A DNA stretch of 64,000 nt, taken from positions 372,001 to 436,000 of the forward strand of contig MCFL01000019.1 of assembly GCA_002102555.1 (NCBI GenBank), in the 5' to 3' direction. This DNA comes from Catenaria anguillulae PL171 (lineage: Eukaryota > Blastocladiomycota > Blastocladiomycetes > Blastocladiales > Catenariaceae). Of this stretch, positions 10,131 to 19,672 are shown one piece after another; positions within the stretch are counted from its first letter, which is position 1; every line of letters starts with the position of its first letter. The position numbers and the translations under genes are program-made. The notes under the pieces were generated by a model. The model saw nothing but the letters and a program-made list of their open reading frames with translations. It did not search any database and was not told the origin of the DNA.

Positions 10131-12220
10131 TTACAACCTGCGCAAGACTGCAATGACGGGCCCGCGCTGGACGAGCACAGCGTCGCCTCGCGAGCCAAGT
10201 GCTACAACACCAAAGGCAGACTTGAGCAAGTAATTGTTGGCGTAATCGTCCTCTTCCGCATCCTCGCTTTCCCCATCCTCACTCATCCCGTCTTCATCCG
10301 ACCCTTGCTCCGATTCCGCGCCAGAGGCTTGATACTCCCCATCGTCGGAATCCAAGTTGCCCTGGACATGATTCGACTCGTTTGTCCACACAAGCGCACT
10401 CGCGACACCACACTGCGGGCCTGCTTTCGCTTGCACCTGATTCTGACACCCCAAGTCCTCGGCCATGACGCGCGCAACGTCTGCGGGCGTGACCTTTTTC
10501 ACCACCACCTCAAATGGGTCGTCCTCGCTGGCCGCAATCCGAGATGTCACCTCCACATCTTTGAGCTTTTTGCGCGTAAACTTGGCTCCCACATGCCAGA
10601 TTCGTCTCGCATCCTCGCCCTGACATCGCATATCCATGGCCGAAAGCTCGCCGTTTGGCGAAAGCACAAGGTACACGTGAGCGCCGAGCACGGCCCGGCA
10701 CTGAACGGGCGGTGCAACAAACGTGTTGAGCACGTGTGGCCACAAGGCCGACGGCAAGTCGCTTTGGATTTGCACGGTGCACTTGTTGGTTTTCCACAAG
10801 TGGTTTTCGTGGCCGGCAAAGTACACGTCCTGGACAAAGTCAACCAACCATTGAGCTGGTGCTGTGCTCGTTCTGGATTGGGAGAGGAGCGGGCGATACA
10901 GTGCGCCATGAGCTTTTTGGCCCGACTTGCGCGCTTCGCGTGGCAGGTAGAGCGTGGTGACCATGTCGCCCGTGTGGATGTTGCAGATGAATACGCAACT
11001 GGACATTGGGAGCAGGACAATGAGTCCGGGTTCGTGGACGGGCGAGTAGTGAAAAGCGTGGATTGTGGCCCGGTTGATGCTGGTTTCCGAGATGAAGGCC
11101 AAGGTGGTGCGGTCAACGTTGAGGATTTGGAGCATGCCAGAGTTTCGATGAATGTACACAATGCGAATGAGATTGGGTTGAGAGGGAACAAGAACGATTT
11201 TCATGTCTTTGCAAACGGTATCATGGTGTCATGGAATGCAAGGCAAGTGTTGCATATCAAGTGCCAACAAGCGAACATACCAACATGGTCCGACGCCACA
11301 TAGATGGATGCTTTTGTGCACCCAGCGACTAGCTTGCCGGAAGCGTCGTCAACTTGGGCAAATGAGCGCAAATGAACCAACGAGGCACGAGTCTCGTCCG
11401 TGCAAATGAGCGAGTAGAGCTTGTTTTCGCGATCCACATGGCCCAGCGTCGCGCTCCACTTGCGCGCCATGGAGAGTGACCACAAATGTTCTGGCAGTGT
11501 GGCGCTGCGAGCGACTGCCCGCAAGTCGCATTCGTCTTGAAGTGACCCAAATCCACGGTGCACGAGCGAATGGGTAGCGATTGGGCGCAGCGACGGGTAA
11601 TCGATAATGTGCACGGTCAGGTACGAATATGGTCCACTGTTGTTGTACCGGCGGCCCGAACGAAGGGTCGCTGGCGGTGCCCATGAGGGCATTTGGGTGC
11701 GGTAGGCGACAAATCCAACCACACCCTCTTGGTTGTCGTCACACATGTCGGTGCAAGGCGACCCGTAGTGCGACAGCTGGTCGGCATCGGACGTCGATTC
11801 GACATCAATCATCAGCACTTGGTAGCCAGGCGAGGCGGCTCCTCCTGAATCGTTGCCCGTCCTGGATCCGCGGTCCATCCACGCGCGATCCAGTCGACAC
11901 TGGTTCCTCAAGATGTTCCACCAACCTTGATTGTTGCCTGCAAATTTGAACAACGGCGCCCCCTACGCATCTCGAAGCAGGTTGCCATTGACGGCCAGCA
12001 CGGCGGCATAGGCAACACGATCGGATCGAATGAGCTCGTCAAAGAGCTTGCACACGAGCCGGTAGTTGAGGAACTCGACAAGCGATGACGCGCCGGCGGA
12101 TGACGACTTGGCCAAGTTTTGGAATACAAGGGACCAGCTTTCGGCAGGCAGCCGCCCCGTGAGCTGGCCGGAACTGCCGGCGCAGTTGCGGCTCTCGCGA
12201 TTGTCATTGTGGGTCGACAT
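10131..12220 (-). pseudogene. F-box/beta-propeller-like family, copy 2, with one in-frame stop
   Basis: Exons 12220-11281 and 11206-10131 with a 74-base intron (11207-11280, phase 1) give 671 codons, colinear with the copy at 19673-22083. The F-box-like segment (LPAESWSLVFQNLA … YRLVCKLFDELIRSDRVAYAAVLAVNGNLLRD) is intact. Directly after it, a TAG (11963-11965 on the plus strand as CTA) interrupts the frame where the other copies read through; sequence before and after remains in the same frame and family-like (GYQVLMIDVES, LVPSQPNLIRIVYIH, GAHVYLVLSPNGE, VALGSRGDAVLVQRGPVIAVLRRL). Either a recent pseudogene, a truncated F-box-only protein of about 85 residues, readthrough, or a base error. 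ATG 12220 is the first ATG before the F-box. Confidence 0.6.
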
Positions 12221-12544
12221 TTTCGGGTTCGGAAGATTCAACTGCAGGCAATTGCGGAGGGCAACGGCAATGTTGCGGTAAATGACTGGACCAGAACGTC
12301 CATCGAGTATTGTTTGACATGTATCGACAGATGTCTTGCACGCGGATGACGTCGACTCAACGCCGAAACTTGGCACCTAGCCGTGTACACATGCCACAGC
12401 CGTCATGTCCGCGCACCAGAGTGTTGCTGTCTTGTCTTGATCGCAGCGAAGCCAAATTTCGGCGCCGAATCTATCAAGGCGAGCATACATACTCAATGAA
12501 GTCGACGTCAGTATACCTATGCAAATGAAATGAAATATGTATGA

Positions 12545-13715
12545 CACATCTTTCCGTGACCGGACGCCGAACCGGTCTCCTGGACCGCCGAGATCCTGAT
12601 CCTTGCCCTCCAGCACGTCGCCCAAGTCGCTGCCCGAGTTTCCATCCGAGGCTTCATCGGCCTTCGTCTCGTTTGCAAGCAATTTGACCTGCTCGTCCGA
12701 TCAGAGCAAATTGCTCATGTCGCCGTCACGCGCCAACGGAACACCGCTGCTCAAGAGAAATGCTGTTTCTGCCAGATGAGCATCAACGACACTTGGACTT
12801 GGATCGTGTTTGTTTGGATGGGGCAGTCACGATTGGCCAGCGCTGCGACAACGGTGAGGCGCCTTCAGGCTGTCCTGGTGGGGCCGATGATGCAGGGCCC
12901 AACTTGTCTCGGATACAATGTGTTTATGCTTGATCTCGTCTCCCGGCCGCTAGCTGGTACCTTGTTATCATACGGCCTCTCATGTGTCGACGTTCCATCT
13001 TGAAAAGAATCATGCCATGCGCAATTTCAAAGCCATCGCGAGTCAACAAGCTCAAGACACCAACACTCCCACCACAAGCCTTCCAGTACCCGCAGGATAT
13101 GAAGTGATTGTTCTCGAAACTGCATCGAAGCTGCCCGGTACCAATTTGTAGCAGTATGGTTCGCTCTGCGCCGATTTGCCAAGCCGATCAAGTCTCGCAT
13201 TCGTTCAACCAAATCGTGGGCATTTCACCTGATACGGTTCCAGAATCACTCAATCCCAAATCCAAGCGCAACATCGTGCCCTACGTCCCCAAATCCTCGA
13301 TTCGTTTATTCCCACGCGTCTTTGCCGGATTCGACAATCCAGAAACGTGTCGGCACACGCTTCTCGGCGCACATTTACACGTGGATTAGTTGGCCAATGA
13401 GTCGCTCACTGTGACAGATTTGTGCAAGCCCAATGGACTTGATGCGGCGTGACGCTGTGGAATGTGGATCCAAAGCGGATTGCCAAGGTGGAAGCGACGA
13501 AACCGGGGGTGTGGCCGAGATCCAGGGTGGCAGGGCTATGACTTGAAACTGGCCCTGTTTGCGCCAAGGGAGGTGCGTTCTCCAGCACCATGGGCCAGAT
13601 TCGCCGGGTGAAGCCATCATGGGCCCGACGCGGGACTTGACAGGGGGTGTCTTAGCTGAAGGTCTGCGTGGAGATGCTATGACTGTACGCTGTGGTGGTG
13701 TGCTTGTAATGATGC
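12545..13715 (+). pseudogene. Decayed F-box/beta-propeller family relic
   Basis: Scattered family pieces in order on the plus strand but in different frames. At about 12576-12730 is the F-box part (VSWTAEILILALQHVA … LRLVCKQFDLLVRSEQIAHVAV). At about 12905-13000 is the segment like 'GYEVLMLDVES…LSHYGSPCADVS' (GYNVFMLDLVSRPL…LLSYGLSCVDVPS). At 13315-13388 is RVFAGF…TLLGAHLHVD, matching the 'HVFNEFMEPPVQ…LLGAHL' region. At about 13640-13710 is GVLAEGLRGDAMTVRCGGVLVMMR, matching the family C terminus (LALGSRGNAFLAQRGPVLAVLRR). Large parts of the middle are missing and frames change repeatedly, so it cannot encode the full protein. It lies head-to-head with copy 2, about 320 bases away. Confidence 0.6.
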
Positions 13716-13862
13716 GTATGTGTGCAGAGTTAGACAGGATGTTGTTGGGTGTCGCCATGAATTCTTCTCTGCGGGACTGCTGTGTGTGGCACTGCGTGCA
13801 AGTTTGTATACTCTTTGACCCATCTTCCCATATTGAAGTACATCCTATCATTCTTGTCTCTG

Positions 13863-15797
13863 TCAGTAATACCCAGAGCTTTTCCGCCCGCCTCCTGATG
13901 CCACACCCAAATCGCTGGCTCCCGCACTCCTTCGTGTACCACATATAGCCTCGTCTGGACTCACCGCATCGCTCCCTGACCCGGTGCCACCAGCCCCGAG
14001 CTGCTGCTGCCCCTGTTGAAACGCCATGACAGCAGCCAACTGTGCCGCCAAATCCGTGACTGCCTTGTCTTGCAACACACGCGTTTTCGCCGCCAATGCA
14101 TCAGCGAGTTTGGCGTGCTTTGCACGCAAGTTGCTGGCATGTGCATCGTTGGCAAAGTTTTGAGACAAATCGAAAGAAGCCGACATTGTGGACGCATTTG
14201 AGCGCGAGCGAGGGCGGGTGGACGACGATGAGGTGGCCGAGTCGGGCGACAGATGCGATGGCGATGTGGTCAGTGGGCCAACATGCCCTGAACCTGAACT
14301 GTTGCTCTGGTCGGCAGCAGTGGCGGCAACGGTCGAGTCCACGTTGACGGCGACCGTGGAGGCAGCAGCCGCCTCTGATGCGGGTTCCTCGGCAAGCGCG
14401 CCAATGTTTGTGCGACTCGCCGACTTTCCAATCCCGATTCCTACCGCTGCCGCTGCACCAAACAACCCCAACGCAGGTGCCACGGCTGCCGCCCCTGCCC
14501 GCTGAATCCCGCCCACAATCTGGTTGTTCACAGCCACCAAATGTGCAATGCCCGTTGCACGATACAGCTCCAGTTCTGTGTACACCTGATTTGCCTGCCG
14601 CGACGTCTCGAGACAATCGGCAAGCGCGCGCGACGTGAAAGTGTTCAGCTGGTCGGCAAATGAGTCGAGCGCACGTGCATACGCAATGGTGCTGAGCGCG
14701 TGCGCATGGATCCCGCGGCCGTACTCGTCAAGCGCTTGGCCGAGCCGAGGGTCCACGAGTGTGGATGTGGTCGAGGCCAAGAGCACGTCGGCCAGGCCCG
14801 TTTCGGCTTCGACGAGCGAGTACACGGCGGAGCGGTAGGTGTCGACGGCAGATGAGATTTGCGAGTAGGTGTGCTGGATGGCGCCAAGAACTTTACGGTC
14901 GTGATGTGTTGCTGGGTCGTCGGGAACTGCCAAGTGCGCGACTTGGGCCGTGGTGTTTGCGGCGACTTGGAGGGGGGCTAACATGAGTTTGTCAACAATG
15001 GTTTTCATGCCACGGGTCAGGGTGGCGGTGGTTGGGTTGGAGAGAAACGAGGATGGCGGGAGAGGCGCATGAGGGTTGGTGAACGCCGATGTTGCTGATG
15101 GGATCGGGTGCGAATCCGAAGGAAGAGTCGAATGGCGTGGGAGGGTCGAGGGTGTACTGGTGATAGATCCTGCATGCGTGGATATGGCCGGAGACACGGG
15201 CGAAGGCGAAGCAGGCAGCGAGTTGTTCCTCGTCGCTGCTTGGTGAATGGCTGCCGAGTATTGATTGAGGGCGGGGCGTGGAGATGTATTCGCTGGCGGG
15301 CCATGAGTATGAACTTGCCGAGGTTGATGGCTGTCGGAAGAATTGGCCGTTGATTCAACTGACACTGGCTCCAAGACCGCGGGCTCGGTGGTGAATGACT
15401 GGTGGATGGTGGTCCATTCACCCCGTTTCCATCCGCTGCTTTGCACTGGGACCGTTGATGACTCTTTTCCAGAGCTTTGCGTAGGCGCTGGGTCGCGGTC
15501 CGGTACATGGTGCTCAACCTCGCTGGTGCCTGGAGGCGATTTGAGCTTTCGCAGCTTGCGCTCAAACGCGTCCAGTTGAGAGAAATCGACCCGATCGCGA
15601 TTGGCTTTCGTACTGCCCGAGGAGCCACTATTCCTCGATAAAGTCGAGGAATTGCCAAGGTCACTGCCGCCGGCTACATCGCTATTGATGCCCGATAGTT
15701 TGGGATGTGTTGTGGGATCTGAGGGCTGCTGCCGCGTGGCAAACGCGGAGGAGCCCAAGGAGCTACTGCTGTAGCTGGTGGGGACGGGCGGAGTCAT
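13863..15797 (-). CDS. Arfaptin/BAR-like domain protein
   Basis: A frame of 644 residues from ATG 15797. The N-terminal third is Ser/Thr/Pro-rich and probably disordered. From about residue 265 a helical region begins (LTRGMKTIVDKLMLAPLQVAANTTAQVA) and continues through ILE-type helices: a block with YSQISSAVDTYRSAVYSLVEAETGLADVLL, then DPRLGQALDEYGRGIHAHAL and ALDSFADQLNTFTSRALADCLE. This spacing is typical of arfaptin/BAR membrane-curvature domains. A Gly/Ala hydrophobic stretch (about 440-470), a second low-complexity linker and a final helix (HAKLADALAAKTRVLQDKAVTDLAAQLAAV) follow, which could complete a split coiled coil. A GTGAGT near 13966 could start an intron, so the last 30 residues are unsure. 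It diverges from Tudor-SN. Role in vesicle or membrane shaping is inferred. Confidence 0.5.
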   Translation of the reverse strand: MTPPVPTSYSSSSLGSSAFATRQQPSDPTTHPKLSGINSDVAGGSDLGNSSTLSRNSGSSGSTKANRDRVDFSQLDAFERKLRKLKSPPGTSEVEHHVPDRDPAPTQSSGKESSTVPVQSSGWKRGEWTTIHQSFTTEPAVLEPVSVESTANSSDSHQPRQVHTHGPPANTSPRPALNQYSAAIHQAATRNNSLPASPSPVSPAISTHAGSITSTPSTLPRHSTLPSDSHPIPSATSAFTNPHAPLPPSSFLSNPTTATLTRGMKTIVDKLMLAPLQVAANTTAQVAHLAVPDDPATHHDRKVLGAIQHTYSQISSAVDTYRSAVYSLVEAETGLADVLLASTTSTLVDPRLGQALDEYGRGIHAHALSTIAYARALDSFADQLNTFTSRALADCLETSRQANQVYTELELYRATGIAHLVAVNNQIVGGIQRAGAAAVAPALGLFGAAAAVGIGIGKSASRTNIGALAEEPASEAAAASTVAVNVDSTVAATAADQSNSSGSGHVGPLTTSPSHLSPDSATSSSSTRPRSRSNASTMSASFDLSQNFANDAHASNLRAKHAKLADALAAKTRVLQDKAVTDLAAQLAAVMAFQQGQQQLGAGGTGSGSDAVSPDEAICGTRRSAGASDLGVASGGGRKSSGYY

Positions 15798-16372
15798 GGC
15801 TTGGAAATTGCACAGCACAATGAGGATGCGATTGCATGGGGAAGATATCCATTGCCTTTTGTTCCTCTCCGTCAGTCAGGCGTTTGTTCTCAGCACGGAA
15901 CCGGAAGCTTGCACTTGTATTCCTGTCTCGGGGTCAGTGAGAGTGGTGCGAACAATCTCGTTTTCGGCGGTGCCACGTAGGTAGAAGGAGGGCACGACGG
16001 ACGGATCGGCGGCCTGGCTCCAATAGTCACGTCGCCAACAAGTGGCCAACAAACACACGCACGCGCTGATGAGCAACCTTGTGATTGACGTTGTCGACGC
16101 CCACAGCCTCCGCCCGCGCAACACATCCCATCGACATAATATCCGCTCATCCATTGATTTGATTCTGTCCATGCATCGATCACCGTTGATTGCTCCATCA
16201 ATTTACATCTACCGGCACATCCCATTCTTCTGATCCGCTCTCGCAGCACCATAACACCTGTACGTTCCGCTGTCACCACCATGGCCACGTTTACACATTG
16301 CTCACTCACGCATCCATCCATGTCTCTCGCCCCTGATGATCCGCAGATTCCATATTCATCCACCTGTCCATC
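15798..16372. promoter_or_regulatory. Shared divergent promoter region (BAR-like gene and Tudor-SN)
   Basis: A 575-base stretch between two genes transcribed away from each other. It must hold both promoters and 5' leaders. The frames in it are shadows without domain character. No specific binding site was identified. Confidence 0.4.
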
Positions 16373-19168
16373 ATGAACTCGACCTTCCCCGCCGACTGTG
16401 ACCAAGCCGTGGTCAAGATGATTCTGTCGGGCGACTCGCTCACCCTCAAGCACAAGGATCACTCGGAATCCACCATCTCGCTCGCCTACCTCGTTGCCCC
16501 GCGTCTCGCTTCCTTCAAGAAGAACACCCAGGACGAGCCTTATGCCTTTGAGGCACGCGAGGTCCTGCGCCGTGTCCTCATTGGCAAGGACGTGGGCATC
16601 CGCGTCGAGTACACCATCCCATCCACCGGCCGCCAATTCTGCTCCGTTTACGTAAAGTCCCCAAAGACGGGCGACTGGGTCAATGTCGCCATGATTGCTC
16701 TGCAAATGGGCTACGTCAAGCTGCGCGACGAGGGCCAAGGCCGTAACGACTTGCCCGAAGAGTACCCGCTGCTCGTCGAGGCGCAGCGCCGTGCCAAGGA
16801 AAACGGCGTGGGCGTTTGGTCTGGCGATGCTTCTGCCCCCGTCATTTCAACCGAGCAAGGCATTTCCGATCCCGCTGCGTTTGTCAAGCAATATGGCGTC
16901 AAGGTTAACAAAGGCAAACCCCTCAAAGCCATCATTGAGCATGTCCGTGACGGCGGCTCGTTCCGTGCCCGTCTGCTTGTTTCGCCTTCGCACCACATTC
17001 TCGCCTGGATCCAAATCTCTGGTATTCGCGCTCCCTCTACCAACCCATCCGATGGGCCTGCCGAGCCTTGCGCCGAGCAAGCAAAGGATTTCCTTGAATC
17101 CCGTCTTTTGCAACGCGAAGTCGACTTGCTCATTGAAGACGTTGCCCCCGGAACCAACGCCTCGGGTGCCGTGCTGGCCTCGGTGCAACATCCCGCAGGC
17201 AACATTGCCCACTTTTTGCTGCGCGACGGCCTGGCCAAGGTCCACGACTGGACCGTTGGTGTTGTGACGGGCGGTGCCAGCCCGCTGCGTGCTGCCGAAC
17301 TGCATGCAAAGAAGCAAGGCTTGGGCGTGTGGGCCGGCCACGTCGACTCGTCGCTTTCGTCATCCTCCGCATCCACCAAGCGGTTCCAAGCGCAAATCAT
17401 CCGCATCTTGGGCCCCGAACTCTTGCTCGTCAAGTCCCTCGCCCCTGCCTCGCTCGGCAAGGAGTTCAAGCTCACGCTGACGTCTGTTCGCGGGCCAAAG
17501 CGCGAGGGCGCCATGGAAGCCTGGAACGTGGCTGCTCGCGAGCATGTGCGCAAGCTGGCCATTGGCAAGCAAGCCATTGTGGCCATTGACTATGAGCGGC
17601 CTGCGCAAGACGGGTACGAGGCGCGCACATATGCGACCGTGGTGGTGATCAACGGGTCGCACCAAGTCAACCTCGCGACTGATCTGATTGCCAAGGGTTT
17701 CGCGCAAGTGCTCCGCCCGCGCCGCGGCGAGGACGATAACAAGGCCGCCAACTTGGACGAGCTCGTGGTGGCTGAGGCCGAGGCTACCGAGGCCAAGCGC
17801 GGGATGCACTCGGGCAAGCCTGCGCCGGCGCTGCCCCGCTACAATGACGTGTGCGAGACACCCGCCAAGGCAAAGCAATTTTTGCCCTTCCTGTTGCGCG
17901 CCAAGCGCGTCACGGGGACCGTGGATCACGTCATCAACGGGTCCAGGCTCAAGGTCCTCGTCCCGCGCGAGTCGGCCAAGGTCACGCTGGTTGTTGCGGG
18001 CGTGCGCGTGCCTGCTCGCGGCGACGCTGGAGCCGACGAGGCCTTGGCCGCCACGACCGAGTGGGCCATGCAGCGCGAAATCGAGTTTGAGGTGGATGGC
18101 GTGGACAAGACGGGCGCTTTCATTTCTACCATTTGGGTGCCTGCCGTGGCGGCCGAGGGCGGCATCAAGATGCGCAGCTTGGGCACCATGTTGCTCGAGA
18201 ATGGCCGTGCGTACTTGAACGAGTACTCTGCCGACCAGAGCGCCTATGGCAACCAGTTGTACGAGGCCGAGCGTCGCGGTAAGGAGGCCCAAAAGGGCTT
18301 GTGGGTCGGTTACGACGAGGCGGCCGAGCAAGAGGCGGCTGATGCGGCGGCCAAGGCCAAGGAAGCTGAGCTTGTCCGTGACTTGGAGGCTGCCGGCGGT
18401 GTCAACGGCGACGCTGCCGCCGTCAAGAAGCAGCTCATGCACGTGTGCATCTCCGAGTACCTCTCTGGCACCCATTTCTACCTGCAAAAGATGTCTGCCG
18501 ATGCCGTGGCCAACTTGGAATCGCTCATGTCGCAGTTTGCCAAGTACCACGCATCGCATGCTGGTGACTCCTCCGTCTTCACGTCGCCCATCAAGGTTGG
18601 CGAGTACGTGTCTGCGCAATTCACGGCCGACAACCAGTGGTACCGTGCGCGCGTGCGCAAGTTCAACAAGATGCAAGCCCAAGTGTTTTACTACGACTAT
18701 GGTAACTCGGAAACCGTCACACTTGACCGGTTGCGCCCGCTTCCCCCGCAGTTCCAGCAGCTCCCGCCCCAGGCTCAGGAGGCCAAGCTGTCGTACATTC
18801 GGACACGCCCCGTGGACCTCGAGTATGGTCGCGATGCCTTGAACCACTTGCGTGACCTCACCGAGAGCAAGAAGCTGATTGCCAACTTGGACAAGGTGCA
18901 AGGCGGACTCGTGTACGTGTCGTTGTTTGACCCGGCAGTCGCCAGGCAGGACGGCGCCAGTCCCATTGGCTTGGATTTTGCCACCAGTGTCAATGTGGCC
19001 ATGGTCGAGGATGGATTTGCCATCACGGAAAAGGCCCCGGCTGCTGCCTCCGCTGGCCCGCGTACCCCCAAGGACTTTGCCGCAGCGCTCAAGGATGCCC
19101 AGGACGAGGCACGCAGGGCGCATGTGGGCGTGTGGGTGTTTGGCGATATTGATGAGGAGACCTTTTAA
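16373..19168 (+). CDS. SND1: Tudor-SN / SND1-type protein
   Basis: A single-exon frame of 931 residues from ATG 16373. It carries four staphylococcal-nuclease-like (SN) domains in tandem (roughly 10-160, 175-325, 340-500, 530-670), recognisable by repeats such as LSGDSLTLKH, FEAREVLRRVLIGKDV, ENGVGVWSG and AKKQGLGVWAG. A Tudor domain follows at about 738-795 (VGEYVSAQF…WYRARVRKF…QVFYYDYGNSETV), with the aromatic cage residues W, Y, F/Y and the DYGN turn, inserted in a fifth partial SN fold that ends at HVGVWVFGDI. The architecture and length match SND1 proteins of animals, plants and many fungi (lost in budding yeast), which bind RNA and act in splicing, transcription and RNA decay in cytoplasmic granules. 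Unusual here is the absence of introns in so long a gene. Confidence 0.93.
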   Translation: MNSTFPADCDQAVVKMILSGDSLTLKHKDHSESTISLAYLVAPRLASFKKNTQDEPYAFEAREVLRRVLIGKDVGIRVEYTIPSTGRQFCSVYVKSPKTGDWVNVAMIALQMGYVKLRDEGQGRNDLPEEYPLLVEAQRRAKENGVGVWSGDASAPVISTEQGISDPAAFVKQYGVKVNKGKPLKAIIEHVRDGGSFRARLLVSPSHHILAWIQISGIRAPSTNPSDGPAEPCAEQAKDFLESRLLQREVDLLIEDVAPGTNASGAVLASVQHPAGNIAHFLLRDGLAKVHDWTVGVVTGGASPLRAAELHAKKQGLGVWAGHVDSSLSSSSASTKRFQAQIIRILGPELLLVKSLAPASLGKEFKLTLTSVRGPKREGAMEAWNVAAREHVRKLAIGKQAIVAIDYERPAQDGYEARTYATVVVINGSHQVNLATDLIAKGFAQVLRPRRGEDDNKAANLDELVVAEAEATEAKRGMHSGKPAPALPRYNDVCETPAKAKQFLPFLLRAKRVTGTVDHVINGSRLKVLVPRESAKVTLVVAGVRVPARGDAGADEALAATTEWAMQREIEFEVDGVDKTGAFISTIWVPAVAAEGGIKMRSLGTMLLENGRAYLNEYSADQSAYGNQLYEAERRGKEAQKGLWVGYDEAAEQEAADAAAKAKEAELVRDLEAAGGVNGDAAAVKKQLMHVCISEYLSGTHFYLQKMSADAVANLESLMSQFAKYHASHAGDSSVFTSPIKVGEYVSAQFTADNQWYRARVRKFNKMQAQVFYYDYGNSETVTLDRLRPLPPQFQQLPPQAQEAKLSYIRTRPVDLEYGRDALNHLRDLTESKKLIANLDKVQGGLVYVSLFDPAVARQDGASPIGLDFATSVNVAMVEDGFAITEKAPAAASAGPRTPKDFAAALKDAQDEARRAHVGVWVFGDIDEETF

Positions 19169-19672
19169 GTTGTGACTCGGCTGTGTTTAACTCGGTTAAC
19201 TGTGGTTGCTCCTTCCTCGCTACATCTGCTTAGTGTTCATGTTTGACCAAGGGTAGTATTTCGTCCAAGTAACCATCATGTCCTCAGTATCTGACATTGT
19301 TTCTCTTTTGAAAGTTTCATGCGGTTCCTGTGTGATTCCCCATTTCCTCTTGACTTTCTGCATTCATGCCCGGTGCTTTTCTGTTTTGCTGTTTTCGTTC
19401 GTGTTGCTGTTCCTATGTACAGACAAATGCATTGATTGATCTTGCATCATTTGAATTGTTTTTGTCATTCTTCTCCATTTTGTTCCAATAAGTAAATGGG
19501 CCATACCTCTCGCTGCGCTAGTAGGAAGCGCATGCTCGCAAAGTCGCTTCAGTGTTGATGAGCCGCCACTGGCAACCGTCGATGTCGATGAAGTGGAAGC
19601 AGATCATGACAGATGACAGGATGATGATGTGCATGAGCAGAATGCACATTCCATACAGCCTGCCGCCAATCG
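19169..19672. other. Intergenic region, Tudor-SN 3' end and F-box copy promoter
   Basis: T-rich sequence after the Tudor-SN stop is consistent with a 3' untranslated region, followed by the upstream region of the F-box family gene. No other feature seen. Confidence 0.35.

Noticed and set aside
15890-16738. 282-residue minus-strand frame across the divergent promoter
   Set aside because: Overlaps the Tudor-SN start in antisense, without domain or plausible start.
17360-19123. 587-residue minus-strand frame over Tudor-SN
   Set aside because: Antisense shadow; the plus strand has clear SN and Tudor domains.
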